A DNA stretch of 64,000 nucleotides, taken from NCBI RefSeq assembly GCF_000383915.1, contig NZ_KB912942.1, positions 2,082,561 through 2,146,560 of the forward strand. The letters run 5' to 3'. Under the pieces are notes generated by a model. That model worked only from the letters and a program-made list of their open reading frames with translations. It was not told the DNA's origin and did no database searches. Each line of letters begins with the position of its first letter. Position 1 is the first letter of the stretch. Below are positions 1 to 8,575 of the stretch, in pieces. Position numbers and translations under genes: made by a program. The DNA is from Amycolatopsis benzoatilytica AK 16/65. Its GTDB lineage: Bacteria; Actinomycetota; Actinomycetes; Mycobacteriales; Pseudonocardiaceae.

Positions 1-821
1 TGGGTGCGGCCGCGACGGCGCGAATGAGCTTCACCAACGGCACCCCGGTGCCGGTCGGCGAGGTCGCGCTGTCCGTGCAGGCGCCGGCCGGGTTGCGGGC
101 CGACGTCGGGCCGGTGCCGGGCGGCTTGGTGCGGCCGGGGCAGACGGTCGCGGTGCCGGTGACGCTCACGCCGTCGGCCGAGTTGAAACCGGGCGACTAC
201 CAGCTCACTGCGACGGCGAGCTACCGGGCTCGGCTGAGTTCGCACGAGGTCACCGATTCGGCGACAGTGACGGTGCCCTATGCCTCGGTGTCAGCGGCGG
301 CGGCGAACGTCGGCGTCACCGATGCCGCGCACTTGGCCGCTGGGAATCTCGACGGTGGCGGAAGCAGCTTCCGAGCCGAGGGGCTGGCCGGGGCCGGGCT
401 GAGTCCGGGCGCGAAGTTCACCGCCGACGGCGTCGCGCTGACCTGGCCGGACGCGGGCACCGGCAAGCCGGACAACGTCGTCGCGGCCGGTCAGACGATC
501 GCCGCGGCGGGCAGTGGAAGCAAGCTGGTCCTGGCGGGCACGGGCACGGGCACCGCGAAGGGCACGGTGGTCGTGCACTACGCCGACGGCAGCACCGGGC
601 AGGCGGAAGTGTCCTTTCCGAACTGGTGCTGCGCCGACGCCGGGCACGCGACCACCGTGGCGAGCGTGCTGGGCAAGAACACCCCGGCCGGCCCGGCCTA
701 CCCGACAGTGGCGTACCGCGTCTTCGCCGCGACGGTCCCGCTGACTCCCGGCAAGGAGGTCGTCGCGTTCACCCTCCCGTCGAGTTCCGCGATGCACGTC
801 TTCGCGGCGGCCCTCGGCTGA
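1..821 (+). CDS. C-terminal part of a secreted glycosidase-like protein (NEW3 domain plus beta-sandwich), 5' end outside window
   Basis: The reading frame is already open at base 3, so only the C-terminus is present; the ATG at 24 is internal. The first ~85 residues look like a NEW3 domain (PVPVGEVALSVQAPAG, then LKPGDYQLTATA), the all-beta module found in bacterial glycoside hydrolases. Residues ~95-265 form a second beta-sandwich with the motif NLDGGGSSFRAEGLA and an ending FTLPSSSAMHVFAAALG. Such tails are common on large secreted actinobacterial mannosidases and related glycosidases, where they aid carbohydrate binding or stability. The catalytic domain is not visible, so the substrate cannot be named. 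A hairpin follows the stop at once. Confidence 0.75.
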   Translation, partial: GAAATARMSFTNGTPVPVGEVALSVQAPAGLRADVGPVPGGLVRPGQTVAVPVTLTPSAELKPGDYQLTATASYRARLSSHEVTDSATVTVPYASVSAAAANVGVTDAAHLAAGNLDGGGSSFRAEGLAGAGLSPGAKFTADGVALTWPDAGTGKPDNVVAAGQTIAAAGSGSKLVLAGTGTGTAKGTVVVHYADGSTGQAEVSFPNWCCADAGHATTVASVLGKNTPAGPAYPTVAYRVFAATVPLTPGKEVVAFTLPSSSAMHVFAAALG

Positions 822-829
822 GCCGTTGA

Positions 830-874
830 GATGCTTCCCCGTTGCACGGCCTGCTCCGGCAACGGGGAAGCGTC
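830..874 (+). terminator. intrinsic hairpin terminator
   Basis: Bases 830-845 and 859-874 form a 16-bp inverted repeat with one mismatch (perfect core GCTTCCCCGTTGC / GCAACGGGGAAGC) and a 13-nt loop, 8 bases after the stop of the glycosidase-like gene. It has no U-tract, as is usual in actinomycetes. Confidence 0.7.
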
Positions 875-970
875 TCCCGGCCGTGCGTGCCGATCCGTCA
901 AGGCGGAGACCAGGCCGGCGGGGTCGCCGAGCGGCGGTGCCACGGGGATCGGGCGAGTCGTTGAGGCATG

Positions 971-1010
971 TCGCGTGCAAAAGTGCAGCCAAATGCAGCA
1001 TAATGCTCGA
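971..1010 (+). promoter_or_regulatory. candidate promoter/operator of the DeoR gene
   Basis: TGCA occurs three times at 8-10 bp spacing (976, 984, 994), followed by CATAAT at 999-1004, a plausible -10 box about 70 bp before the DeoR start. Repeated short boxes are typical of DeoR autoregulation, but no site was confirmed. Confidence 0.35.
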
Positions 1011-1075
1011 ATCAGGGGTTTTGAACGCACAGCGATGCGCAGTACCGGCCCCGCGAGCAGCTAGGAGTACCGCTG

Positions 1076-1861
1076 ATGGCCCGGCACGAACGGTTGAGCA
1101 GCCTGCTGGACATGCTCGGGCAGCGGGAGAAGCTGGACGTCGAGGAGGTGGCCGCGGAGCTGGGGGTGTCGGCGGCGACGGTCCGGCGCGATTTGGATCA
1201 TCTGGCCGAGCAGCAGTTGCTCACCCGCACGCACGGCGGTGCGGTCGCCAATGATCTTGCCTACGACTTGCCGCTGCGCTACCGGACCGCGCGGCACGTG
1301 CCGGAGAAGCAGCGCATCAGCACGGCGGCGGCGGCGCTGGCCGAGCGGGGGATGGTGGTCGGGCTGAACGGCGGCACGACGACCGCCGGGGTCGCGCGGG
1401 CGCTGGCGATGCGTTCGGACCTGGCCGGGCGCGGCGACGCGTCGGGATTGACGGTGGTGACCAACGCGCTGAATATCGCGCACGAGCTGGCGGTGCGGCC
1501 GAACGTCAAGATCGTGGTGACCGGCGGGGTAGCGCGGCCGCAGTCGTTCGAGTTGAGCGGTCCGCTCGCTACCCGGGTGCTCAGTGAGCTGACGATCGAT
1601 TTGTTGTTCCTGGGGGTTGACGCGCTGGACGCCGAAGCGGGCGCGTTCGCCCACCACGAGGGCGAGGCGAGCATCAACCGGTTGATGGTCGAGCGCGCGG
1701 AGCGAGTGGTCGCGGTGGCTGACGGTTCGAAGCTGGGCCGTCGCGCGTTCGCGCGTATCTGTTTGGTGAGCGAGATCGACGTGCTGGTAACCGATGCCGG
1801 TGCGGATCCGGCCACGGTGAAGGCTTTCGACGCCGCAGGGGTCGACGTTCGCGTGGTCTGA
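1076..1861 (+). CDS. DeoR/GlpR-family transcriptional regulator
   Basis: A 261-residue protein with the full DeoR layout: N-terminal winged helix (residues ~5-58, with LGVSAATVRRDLDHLAEQ as recognition region followed by THGGAV) and a C-terminal sugar-phosphate sensor domain (GLNGGTTTAGVARAL, VVTNALNIAHEL, LSGPLATRVL, VADGSKLGRRAF). DeoR proteins usually repress sugar uptake or catabolism and are released by a phosphorylated sugar. AGGAG lies upstream of the ATG. The gene stands between a sugar-active secreted enzyme and a convergent MFS gene ending 7 bp away, so control of carbohydrate use is likely; the target is unknown. Confidence 0.9.
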   Translation: MARHERLSSLLDMLGQREKLDVEEVAAELGVSAATVRRDLDHLAEQQLLTRTHGGAVANDLAYDLPLRYRTARHVPEKQRISTAAAALAERGMVVGLNGGTTTAGVARALAMRSDLAGRGDASGLTVVTNALNIAHELAVRPNVKIVVTGGVARPQSFELSGPLATRVLSELTIDLLFLGVDALDAEAGAFAHHEGEASINRLMVERAERVVAVADGSKLGRRAFARICLVSEIDVLVTDAGADPATVKAFDAAGVDVRVV

Positions 1862-1868
1862 CGCGTGG

Positions 1869-4094
1869 TCATCGCCGTCGCTCCAGAGTGCCATCGCTGC
1901 GAGCGATGCGTTGCTGCCGGGCGAGATCCGGAATCGGTTCGTGGCGAAGCGTGACGTCGTGGGCGGCGGTGTCGCCGTGCTCGGTCAGCCGGACGATGCT
2001 GGTGCTCGGCGGAAACCCGGTGGTGACGACCTCGTACCGGCCGCTCGGCAGTCCGGGGAATTCGTAGCGGCCGCTCTCGGCGGTGTCCTGGACGGCGACG
2101 GCGTTTCCGCGCTCGTCCAGGAGCGTGACGCGGGCTCCGGCGACCGGGTGAAGTCCATTATGGACGACTCCGGTCAGGCGGCCCGCGGGCGGAAGCGCCA
2201 CCTCGATCGTTTCGTGCTCGCCTGGGTGCAGGTGGAGGCTGCGGACGGAGATTCTGGCCTGGCCGGCGGTGGCGGTGAGAGTCAGTGCTCCGGGTTCCAG
2301 TCCCTCGAAGCTGAAGGCACCGTCTTCACCGGTGCGGACGCTGCCGACGACCGTGCCCGCGGTGTCGGTGAGGACGACCGTTGCTGCGTTGACGGGAGTG
2401 TTCGCATCGTCGTGCACGAAGCCGGAGACTCGGGCCGTGTTGTGCCTCAGCACGAGTTCGAGGGAGGAAGCGGGATTCGCGGTCAGCGGTACCGCTTCTG
2501 CGCGGTGGCCCGCGCGCGCCGCGACCAGGAGCGCGGGTTCGTTCTCCAGGACGGGGATTTGGAAGGTTCCGTCGTCGCCGGTCGTCGCCACGTGCAACTG
2601 GTTGCCGTGGCTGTCGAGGATGGTGACGGCCGTGTCCGCGAGCGGGGTGGCGTCGGGTTGCCGGATCCGGCCGGTCAGCCAGCTTTCGGGTGCGGGCGGC
2701 AGGTAGTGGTCGGCGAAGTTGCGGCGGGTCGCGATGGCGGCTGCGGCGAGTGCGCTGCCCAGCGCGGCGGCGATGAGGAACAGCCATCCGTGGCGGTAGT
2801 CGGCGAGGGCGGGGGTACCGCCGTAGATCGCGACGAGCACCGCGGTGCCGAGGACGGTGCCGATCTGCCGGGCGGTGTTGATCATCGATGAGCCGGCTCC
2901 CCATTTCGCCGGCGGCAGGACCAGCCCGACGACGCCGGACAGGCTGGGCAGGATCAATCCGACTCCCGAGCCGGTGAACAGCTGCCCGGGCAGGAGGCCG
3001 CCGACGTAGTCCGGCGCGGGGCCGAGGCGCCACACCCAGGTCGCCACGCCGATCACGAACAGCAGGCTGCCGATGGCGACCGTGACGCCGGGGCCGAACC
3101 GGCCGGCCAGCCGCCCGCCCACGGTCAGCGAGACGGCCACGACCATGAGCGGGCCGGGAGCGAGCCAGAGCCCGGCGACGACCACCGACTCGTGCCAGAG
3201 ACCGGTCAGGAACAGGACGTTGCCGAAGAGCATGCTGCCGAACGCCATGGTGAACAGCAGCATCGCCAGGCAGCTGAGCCACAGCGTCGGGATGCGCAGG
3301 GAGGGCAGGTCGAGCACCGGCGTGGGGTGCCGTCGCGAGCGCAGCACGACGGCGAGCAGGCCGAGCACGGCGATCGCGAAGCCGATCAGCACTTCGCGGC
3401 TGCCCCAGCCGTGGTCCGGGGCGGAGACCAGGGCCCAGGCCAACGCTCCGACTCCGGCGGCGAGGGCGATCGCGCCGGGCAGGTCGGGCATTCCGGAGCC
3501 GGTGTCGCGGCTTTCCCGCAGCACCCTGGGCCCGGACAGGAGAGCGAGCAGGCCGACCGGGAGGTTGACCAGGAAGACCCACCGCCAGGAGAACTGCACG
3601 AGGACTCCGCCGACGGGCGGGCCGAGTGCGGCGGCGACTCCGCCGACCGCGGCCCAGGTGCTCACTGCCTTCGCTCGCCGGGCGGGCGGGAACGCGGCCA
3701 GCAGCAGTGCGAGCGAGGTCGGCATGACCAGGGCCGCGCCGACCGCTTGCAGGACGCGGAAGGCGACGAGCAGCGGGACGGACGGGGCGATGGCGCAAGC
3801 GGCGGAACCCGCGGTGAAGACCGCGACGCCGATCAGGAAGACGGCGCGGCGGCCGTAGCGGTCGGCCAGCCGCCCGGCTGGGGCCAGCAACGCGGCGAAG
3901 GCCACCGTGTAGCCGTTGAGGATCCAGGACAAGCCGGCGAGACCGGTGCCGGGGAAGGCCAGGCGGATGTCCGGAAACGCGATGTTGACGATGAACAGGT
4001 CCAGGCTGGCCAGGAAAACGGCCGCGGAGACGACGAGCAGCACGGTGCCCGGTCGTCCGCCGGTTCGCGGAGCGGCGCCGACGTCGGCGGTCAT
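1869..4094 (-). CDS. DHA2-type MFS transporter fused to three carboxypeptidase-regulatory-like repeats
   Basis: Residues 1 to ~465 are a drug:H+ antiporter-2 type MFS permease with about 14 membrane helices; visible signatures are LDLFIVNIAFPDI near the N-terminus, GRLADRYGRRAVFL (motif A) and GPPVGGVLVQFSWRWVFLVN (motif C region). Residues ~470-722 add three ~80-residue beta-sandwich repeats of CarboxypepD_reg/Cna-B type, each with the pattern G.V....PV..A.V.L.D..G........G.Y.F..L..G.Y. Normal DHA2 exporters stop near 500 residues, so the tail is an extra domain block. It exports small molecules by family; the tail may bind ligand or protein. No obvious partner gene is adjacent. Confidence 0.88.
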   Translation of the reverse strand: MTADVGAAPRTGGRPGTVLLVVSAAVFLASLDLFIVNIAFPDIRLAFPGTGLAGLSWILNGYTVAFAALLAPAGRLADRYGRRAVFLIGVAVFTAGSAACAIAPSVPLLVAFRVLQAVGAALVMPTSLALLLAAFPPARRAKAVSTWAAVGGVAAALGPPVGGVLVQFSWRWVFLVNLPVGLLALLSGPRVLRESRDTGSGMPDLPGAIALAAGVGALAWALVSAPDHGWGSREVLIGFAIAVLGLLAVVLRSRRHPTPVLDLPSLRIPTLWLSCLAMLLFTMAFGSMLFGNVLFLTGLWHESVVVAGLWLAPGPLMVVAVSLTVGGRLAGRFGPGVTVAIGSLLFVIGVATWVWRLGPAPDYVGGLLPGQLFTGSGVGLILPSLSGVVGLVLPPAKWGAGSSMINTARQIGTVLGTAVLVAIYGGTPALADYRHGWLFLIAAALGSALAAAAIATRRNFADHYLPPAPESWLTGRIRQPDATPLADTAVTILDSHGNQLHVATTGDDGTFQIPVLENEPALLVAARAGHRAEAVPLTANPASSLELVLRHNTARVSGFVHDDANTPVNAATVVLTDTAGTVVGSVRTGEDGAFSFEGLEPGALTLTATAGQARISVRSLHLHPGEHETIEVALPPAGRLTGVVHNGLHPVAGARVTLLDERGNAVAVQDTAESGRYEFPGLPSGRYEVVTTGFPPSTSIVRLTEHGDTAAHDVTLRHEPIPDLARQQRIARSDGTLERRR

Positions 4095-4262
4095 GCTGCC
4101 TCACAGGTGCGGGGGAGGGGTGGGGAACCAGGTCTCCGGTTCGGTTGCCGGAAGGGACCAGGGTCAGGAGGGCCCGCCTACGCGCGCCGCTGCCGGCCGT
4201 CGCGCGGTTGGCAGCGGCGCGCTGCTCATGATGGGGAGCGGCTGGCTTCCAGGGCCGCTGTT

Positions 4263-4688
4263 TCAGTACGGGGAAGCGGCATTGTCCTTGGCCCAGGCCT
4301 TTTCTTCAGCGGAGCCGCCCGGCGGCGGCACCAGCCCGTTGATCATCCAGAGTTCTTCGCTGGACTCGTCGGCGTGGAACTCCCAGTGCACGCCGGGCCG
4401 TTTTTCCAGATGCGGCCGGAGCATGCTGCTGATCCACTGCGCGGTGCGCCGGCGGGAGTCGGGCCCGGTGCTGTGGCGCGCGATGTGATCGATCACGACG
4501 CGGATCCCGGCTTCGGCGGGTTCCCCGCCTACGTAGAAGTCCTCCCGCCGGGCTTCCTGAAAGACCGTGACCGCGTAGAACCGGGGCAGGCCGACCGCTT
4601 CGTAATGGTCGGCCACCCGGGAGGCGAGTTCGTGTTTCTCGGCGTCGCTGAAGAGTCCGGGGGTGTGGTGGATCGTCCACAGTGGCAT
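4263..4688 (-). CDS. tautomerase-superfamily protein (cis-CaaD-like)
   Basis: A 141-residue protein beginning Met-Pro, so removal of Met exposes the Pro-1 general base of the 4-oxalocrotonate tautomerase superfamily. Its length and the segments FYVGGEPAEAGIRVVIDHIARH and GVHWEFHADES match the ~150-residue trimeric cis-3-chloroacrylic-acid-dehalogenase-like group rather than 62-residue 4-OT. It lies 37 bp behind the SDR gene on the same strand, presumably in one transcript under the HxlR regulator. Such enzymes tautomerise or hydrate small keto/enol acids; the substrate here is unknown and dehalogenase activity should not be assumed. Confidence 0.82.
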   Translation of the reverse strand: MPLWTIHHTPGLFSDAEKHELASRVADHYEAVGLPRFYAVTVFQEARREDFYVGGEPAEAGIRVVIDHIARHSTGPDSRRRTAQWISSMLRPHLEKRPGVHWEFHADESSEELWMINGLVPPPGGSAEEKAWAKDNAASPY

Positions 4689-4725
4689 GGCGGCTCAGTG
4701 CTCCTTCGGCTACCGGGAAACGGGG

Positions 4726-5439
4726 TCAGCGGGCGGCGGAGAACGTCAGGTTCTCCACCGGTCCGGACAGTGCCGCCTTGACGGTCACCGTGACGTCGTC
4801 GGCCAGCACCTCGGTGTCCCCGGCTTCGAGGCCGTCGAGGATTCGCGCGGCGATCTGTGCGGGCGTGGCCTTCGGCTGGTCCATCGCGGAGACCATGTCG
4901 GTGTCGATGAACCCGGCGTGCACGCCGACGACCTGGGTGTTCTGCGAGGCCAGTTCGACGCGCAGCGAGTTGGTCACCGACCACGCCGCCGCTTTGGACG
5001 CGCCGTAGGCGCCGCTGCCTGCCATCCACGACAGCACGGAGTGCATGTCCACGAGCGCGCCGCCGCCTTGCGCGGCCAGTACCGGGGCGAACGCCCGCGC
5101 GACCCGCAGCAGCCCGAAGACGTTTACGTCGAAGGTTTCGATCGTGGTCGCGAGGTCGCCGCCGAGCAGGGCCTCCGGCACGAGGACGCCGGCGTTGTTG
5201 AAGACGATCTCGGCATCGCTCGCGGCTTTCGCCAGTGCGGCGACCGACTCTTCCGAGCGGACCTCGAGTTCGACCGGGACCACTTCCGGGCGTTCGTCGA
5301 CGTACGGCGAGCGGCCCGTGGCGTAGATCTTCCGCGCTCCGCGCGCGAGGAGCTCGTCCACCAGCGCCGCGCCGAGCCCTCGCCGCCCGCCGGTCACGAC
5401 CGCCACCTTGCCCGCTGCTGCAACCACCGTGTCCTCCAT
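4726..5439 (-). CDS. short-chain dehydrogenase/reductase
   Basis: A 237-residue classical SDR: cofactor motif TGGRRGLG (16-23), NNAG (81-84), and catalytic Ser134, Tyr145 and Lys149 in SVLSWMAGSGAYGASKAA. It is a soluble NAD(P)-dependent oxidoreductase acting on an unknown carbonyl or alcohol. It is the first gene of a two-gene unit with the tautomerase. It is divergent from the HxlR gene, and the shared 73-bp gap holds two identical palindromes, so repression by HxlR is likely. Confidence 0.88.
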   Translation of the reverse strand: MEDTVVAAAGKVAVVTGGRRGLGAALVDELLARGARKIYATGRSPYVDERPEVVPVELEVRSEESVAALAKAASDAEIVFNNAGVLVPEALLGGDLATTIETFDVNVFGLLRVARAFAPVLAAQGGGALVDMHSVLSWMAGSGAYGASKAAAWSVTNSLRVELASQNTQVVGVHAGFIDTDMVSAMDQPKATPAQIAARILDGLEAGDTEVLADDVTVTVKAALSGPVENLTFSAAR

Positions 5440-5444
5440 CTGAA

Positions 5445-5458
5445 TAACGAGACCGTTA
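5445..5458. promoter_or_regulatory. HxlR operator copy 1 (TAACG-N4-CGTTA)
   Basis: Perfect palindrome TAACG AGAC CGTTA just upstream of the SDR start. An identical-arm copy begins exactly 40 bp further on, in the same divergent intergenic region. Confidence 0.7.
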
Positions 5459-5484
5459 GCCAGATGGAATCACAAGGTGCTGAG

Positions 5485-5498
5485 TAACGCAAACGTTA
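5485..5498. promoter_or_regulatory. HxlR operator copy 2 (TAACG-N4-CGTTA)
   Basis: TAACG CAAA CGTTA, same arms and spacing as copy 1 at a 40-bp step (about four helical turns, same DNA face). It ends 3 bp before a TACACT -10-like hexamer (5501-5506) of the HxlR gene, so a bound dimer would block both promoters. Confidence 0.7.
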
Positions 5499-5512
5499 GA
5501 TACACTGGCGCA

Positions 5513-5998
5513 GTGGCGATGGAGTTCGAGGAGCGATTGCGCGACCGGGAAGCCTGGGCGATCGGCGACCGGTGCTCGGCTGCCCGGGTGCTGGACCTGC
5601 TGAGCACCAAAACGGTGTTCCTGGCGGTGCGCGAGTGTTTCTACGGCACGACCAGGTTCGAGGATTTCGTGGCGCGCATCGGGACGTCCGCGCCCGCGGT
5701 GTCGCGGGCGCTTCGCCAGCTCGAATCCGCGGGGATCGTCGTCCGGGCACCCTATCGGGAACCGGGCAAACGGGTACGCGACGAGTATCGGCTCACCGAG
5801 GCCGGCGAGGACTTGCTGCCCGTGTTCCTGTCGCTGGTGCAGTGGGGCGACAAGCATCTCCAGGGCGGGAGCCCGCCGCTGTTGTTCGTCGAGGCGGAGA
5901 CCGGCCGCCCCGCCCGGGTCAGCGTCACCGCCGACCCGGTGCGGGAGAGGGAATCCGGCGATCTTGAGATTCGGCGGAATCGCACCAGGTCGCATTGA
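5513..5998 (+). CDS. HxlR-family transcriptional regulator
   Basis: The winged-helix domain (TRFEDFVARIGTSAPAVSRALRQLESAGIV, then an R-rich wing and EYRLTEAGEDLLPVFLSLVQWGD) is diagnostic of HxlR/MarR-like repressors; a ~45-residue tail follows the wing. The open frame reaches back to 5477, but that start would put the operator inside the gene. GTG 5513 sits 7 nt after a TACACT -10 box and could be leaderless; ATG 5519 is the alternative. HxlR proteins often sense electrophiles or redox state and commonly control divergent reductases, which fits the SDR/tautomerase pair. Confidence 0.85.
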   Translation: MAMEFEERLRDREAWAIGDRCSAARVLDLLSTKTVFLAVRECFYGTTRFEDFVARIGTSAPAVSRALRQLESAGIVVRAPYREPGKRVRDEYRLTEAGEDLLPVFLSLVQWGDKHLQGGSPPLLFVEAETGRPARVSVTADPVRERESGDLEIRRNRTRSH

Positions 5999-6130
5999 GG
6001 GTTCCCGGCTGAGGGCGTCCCTGCGGTGCCGGCCGCGCACGGTTCCGTCCGGGCTTCCTCCTGCTGCTGTCCGAATCTGGATGCGCCGGTCGGGCGGTGG
6101 TCAAGCGGAAAGCGGGGTTAGCGTGGGGCG

Positions 6131-6727
6131 ATGCTGATGGAACATCGAGGGAAACGGCCCGTGGTGCCCGAGTCGGCGTACGTCGCGCCGTCCGCGGTGC
6201 TCTGCGGTGCAGTCGTGCTGGGCGAGCGGGCCCGGATCCTGCACGGCGCGGTGCTCACCGCGGAAGACGGGGAGATCCGCATCGGCTCGGACGTCGTGGT
6301 CATGGAGCACGCGCTGGTTCGTGGCCGGGCCGCGCATCCTGCGACGCTCGGGGACGCGGTCCTGGTCGGGCCGCACGCCCACGTCAACGGAGCCGTCGTC
6401 GAGGACGAAGTGTTCGTGGCGACCGGTGCCTCGCTGTTCCCGGGCTCGGTCGCCGGTGCCGGGGCCGAGTTGCGGATCAACAGCGTGCTGCACGTCAATT
6501 CCCGCCTCGAACCCGGCGCGGTGCTCCCGATCGGCTGGATCGCCGTGGGGGACCCGGCCGAGCTGTTCTCCCCGGATCGGCACGACGAGCTGTGGGAACT
6601 CCAGCGCACGCTGGACTTCCCCGGCACCGTGTACGGCATGCCGAGAGGCGCCTCGATGCGGGAACTCATGGCCCGGCAAGCCCAGTTCTACGGCTCCCAT
6701 CTGGACGATCGCGTGCTTGACGAATGA
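6131..6727 (+). CDS. gamma-carbonic-anhydrase-like left-handed beta-helix protein
   Basis: 198 residues with hexapeptide-repeat (LbH) character through residues ~15-130, ending in a C-terminal helix (DELWELQRTLDFP). Three histidines fall where gamma-carbonic anhydrases bind metal: one in VVMEHALVRG and two in GPHAHVNG. The family forms trimers with metal between subunits. Many members show weak or no CO2 hydration, so this is best called gamma-CA-like. No operon partner: HxlR ends 132 bp before and a pseudogene follows. ATG 6137 is an alternative start. Confidence 0.82.
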   Translation: MLMEHRGKRPVVPESAYVAPSAVLCGAVVLGERARILHGAVLTAEDGEIRIGSDVVVMEHALVRGRAAHPATLGDAVLVGPHAHVNGAVVEDEVFVATGASLFPGSVAGAGAELRINSVLHVNSRLEPGAVLPIGWIAVGDPAELFSPDRHDELWELQRTLDFPGTVYGMPRGASMRELMARQAQFYGSHLDDRVLDE

Positions 6728-6890
6728 CCCGCGACCTGCGGGCGGCCAAGAGGGAAATTACTCAACACATCCGTTGCTCCGAGCTGAGGGCAACCGGTCG
6801 TCTGGTCAGGCGGCAGACGGTGGCGTCCGGCGGAATGGTGTGTTGCTTCCGTCGGGCTAATGGGGATGCTGGTAAGCGAAAAGTACGGCT

Positions 6891-7200
6891 GAGGCTGGCT
6901 TCGTTTCCTATGTCGCCGCAATGGAAGAATTCGGGGCGGCCGACCAGTCGGTCGCGTCTGTCTGGAACGCTCACTCAATGATCGCGGTCCTCCCGCTCGC
7001 GACCTTCGGCACCGACCACCAAGAGGAACGCTGGCTCCGTCCGCTCACTGCCGGGGAAGCGATCGGCGCGTTCGGCCTGACTGAACCCACCGCCGACTCC
7101 AACGCAAGGGTATCCGGTCCCGGGCGATGCGCACTGAAGGCGGCTGGATCCTCAACGGCACCAAGACGTTCATCAGCGCAGGCACCGAAATGAGCCTCGG
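6891..7200 (+). pseudogene. acyl-CoA dehydrogenase remnant, frameshifted and truncated at both ends
   Basis: One frame reads GFVSYVAAMEEFGAADQSV, then ATFGTDHQEERWLRPLTAG and GAFGLTEPTADSNA, the usual mid-N-terminal part of acyl-CoA dehydrogenases ending at the substrate/FAD motif LTEP. Near 7115-7130 homology jumps to another frame, which continues AMRTEGGWILNGTKTFIS AGTEM. Only about 100 of ~380 residues survive, with no usable start and no C-terminal FAD domain. This is a decayed gene. Confidence 0.82.
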
Positions 7201-7364
7201 CGAGTCGCGCCGGTGCGCTGGGCGAACCCCGCCACCGAAATCTGCGCGATCCAGCCATTCCGCTCGGCCGGTGCCGCTCGCCCGGCACTGATCTGACTGC
7301 GGCGGCACAGGCAGCAGCTCACCAGCCGCTGTGAACCCGGCCGCGCGACCCGGTGGCGGAAACA

Positions 7365-7399
7365 CCGGCGGGGAGCGGCACCCGGCCGCTCCCCGCCGG
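7365..7399 (-). terminator. hairpin terminator of the phosphoesterase gene
   Basis: Perfect 15-bp stem (7365-7379 with 7385-7399) and 5-nt loop, ending 6 bp beyond the minus-strand stop at 7406. Confidence 0.75.
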
Positions 7400-7405
7400 G
7401 CGGGG

Positions 7406-8575
7406 TCAGTTGGCGAACAGGTCGGCCACCTGGCCGGAGGTGGCCTCCGAGCAGGTGTTCTCCAGGCAGCCGAGGTGCCACAGCTTCTGGACGGTGGCCA
7501 GCACCGTGTAGTGGTCGGCGGGGACCTTGGACTGCTTGTGCGGCCCGGCCTGGGAGTTGATCACGATCAGCGGGGCGTCGCCGCCGCCGAGGACCGCGTT
7601 GCCGGCGCCGACCGGGCTGCCCGGTCCGCCGGAGTAGCCCGAGTAGTCGTTCTCGTCCCAGTTGACGACGATCGTCGAGTTGCTCGTCTTCCAGGTCCGG
7701 GAGTTCATGATCTTCCCGACGGTGTCCTTGAGGTAGTCGTCGCCGAGCTTGATCGCGCCGTGGTCAAGGCCCGAGTCCGGGAAACCGCACGACGGCAGGT
7801 TGATGGCCTTCGCCGCGGCCGGCGCGATGCCGTGCATGTCGTGGCACTGGTCCGGGCTGATCCACACGTAGTCCGGAACGTGCCCGGAAGCCAGGTCCGC
7901 GTCGAAGTTCTTCTCGAACGGAACGACCTTCTGCAGCCTCGGGTTGGCCGGCGAGTTGATGTCCGAGAAGTACATGAACGGGTTGTGCTTCTGCGCATAG
8001 AGCTTGACTTCGGTGCCGTTGACCAGGCCCGGGGCGTACTCGCCCGCGAAGCCGGTCTGCGGCATCGACTGCAGATAGGCCTTCCACGACTTGCCGTGCG
8101 CTTCGAGCTGGTCGACCAGATTGCGGCCGTCGAACAGATGCGGGGTCTTGCTCGCGCTCTGGTACTGCGCCTGGGTCAGCGACGCGTTGCTGGTGCTGTC
8201 GCCGGAGCCCGGCACGAACTCCTCGGGCGCGCAGGTCACCGTGCGGCCGGCCTTGCAGTCGTCCCAGACGCCCTGGAACGAGCCGGAGAAGGCGGCCAGG
8301 TAGTTCGGCATGCTGGGGTGGGTCACGCCGTGGAAGTTCGTCGAAACGTTGTACCGGTTCGCCAGCTGCGTCGTGAAGGGCGCGTCCGCGGTGTTGCCGA
8401 CGATCTGGGAGAGACCGTGGTTCTCCATCATGATGTAGAAGATGTGGTCCGGTGCGCCGTGGGCCTGGTCCGGCGAGGCGGCGGCCGCTCCGCCGGTGAC
8501 ACCGGCAACCGCGACCGCTGCCACTGCGGCGGCGGCGACCCGCTTGATCGTCCGGCCACGCGTAGTACCGCTCAT
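7406..8575 (-). CDS. secreted phosphoesterase (alkaline phosphatase/phospholipase C superfamily)
   Basis: 389 residues from ATG 8575, chosen because AGGAG lies 8 nt upstream and a signal peptide follows directly (basic start GRTIKR, an AVAAVAVAGV core and AAAAS cleavage region). The mature domain opens with HIFYIMMENHGLSQIVGNT, the metal-binding start of phosphoesterase-family (PF04185-like) proteins; THPSMPNYLAAFSG, VWISPDQCHDMHG, VVNWDENDYSG and PLIVINSQ follow the family order. The likely role is hydrolysis of phosphate or phospholipid esters outside the cell. It is a single gene with its own terminator; the open frame continues upstream of the true start. Confidence 0.88.
   Translation of the reverse strand: MSGTTRGRTIKRVAAAAVAAVAVAGVTGGAAAASPDQAHGAPDHIFYIMMENHGLSQIVGNTADAPFTTQLANRYNVSTNFHGVTHPSMPNYLAAFSGSFQGVWDDCKAGRTVTCAPEEFVPGSGDSTSNASLTQAQYQSASKTPHLFDGRNLVDQLEAHGKSWKAYLQSMPQTGFAGEYAPGLVNGTEVKLYAQKHNPFMYFSDINSPANPRLQKVVPFEKNFDADLASGHVPDYVWISPDQCHDMHGIAPAAAKAINLPSCGFPDSGLDHGAIKLGDDYLKDTVGKIMNSRTWKTSNSTIVVNWDENDYSGYSGGPGSPVGAGNAVLGGGDAPLIVINSQAGPHKQSKVPADHYTVLATVQKLWHLGCLENTCSEATSGQVADLFAN

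Noticed and set aside
2326..4781. Long frames opposite and across the MFS fusion gene (592 and 529 codons)
   Set aside because: Arg/Gly/Pro-rich shadows of high third-position GC; no domains, and the minus-strand MFS frame is clearly coding.
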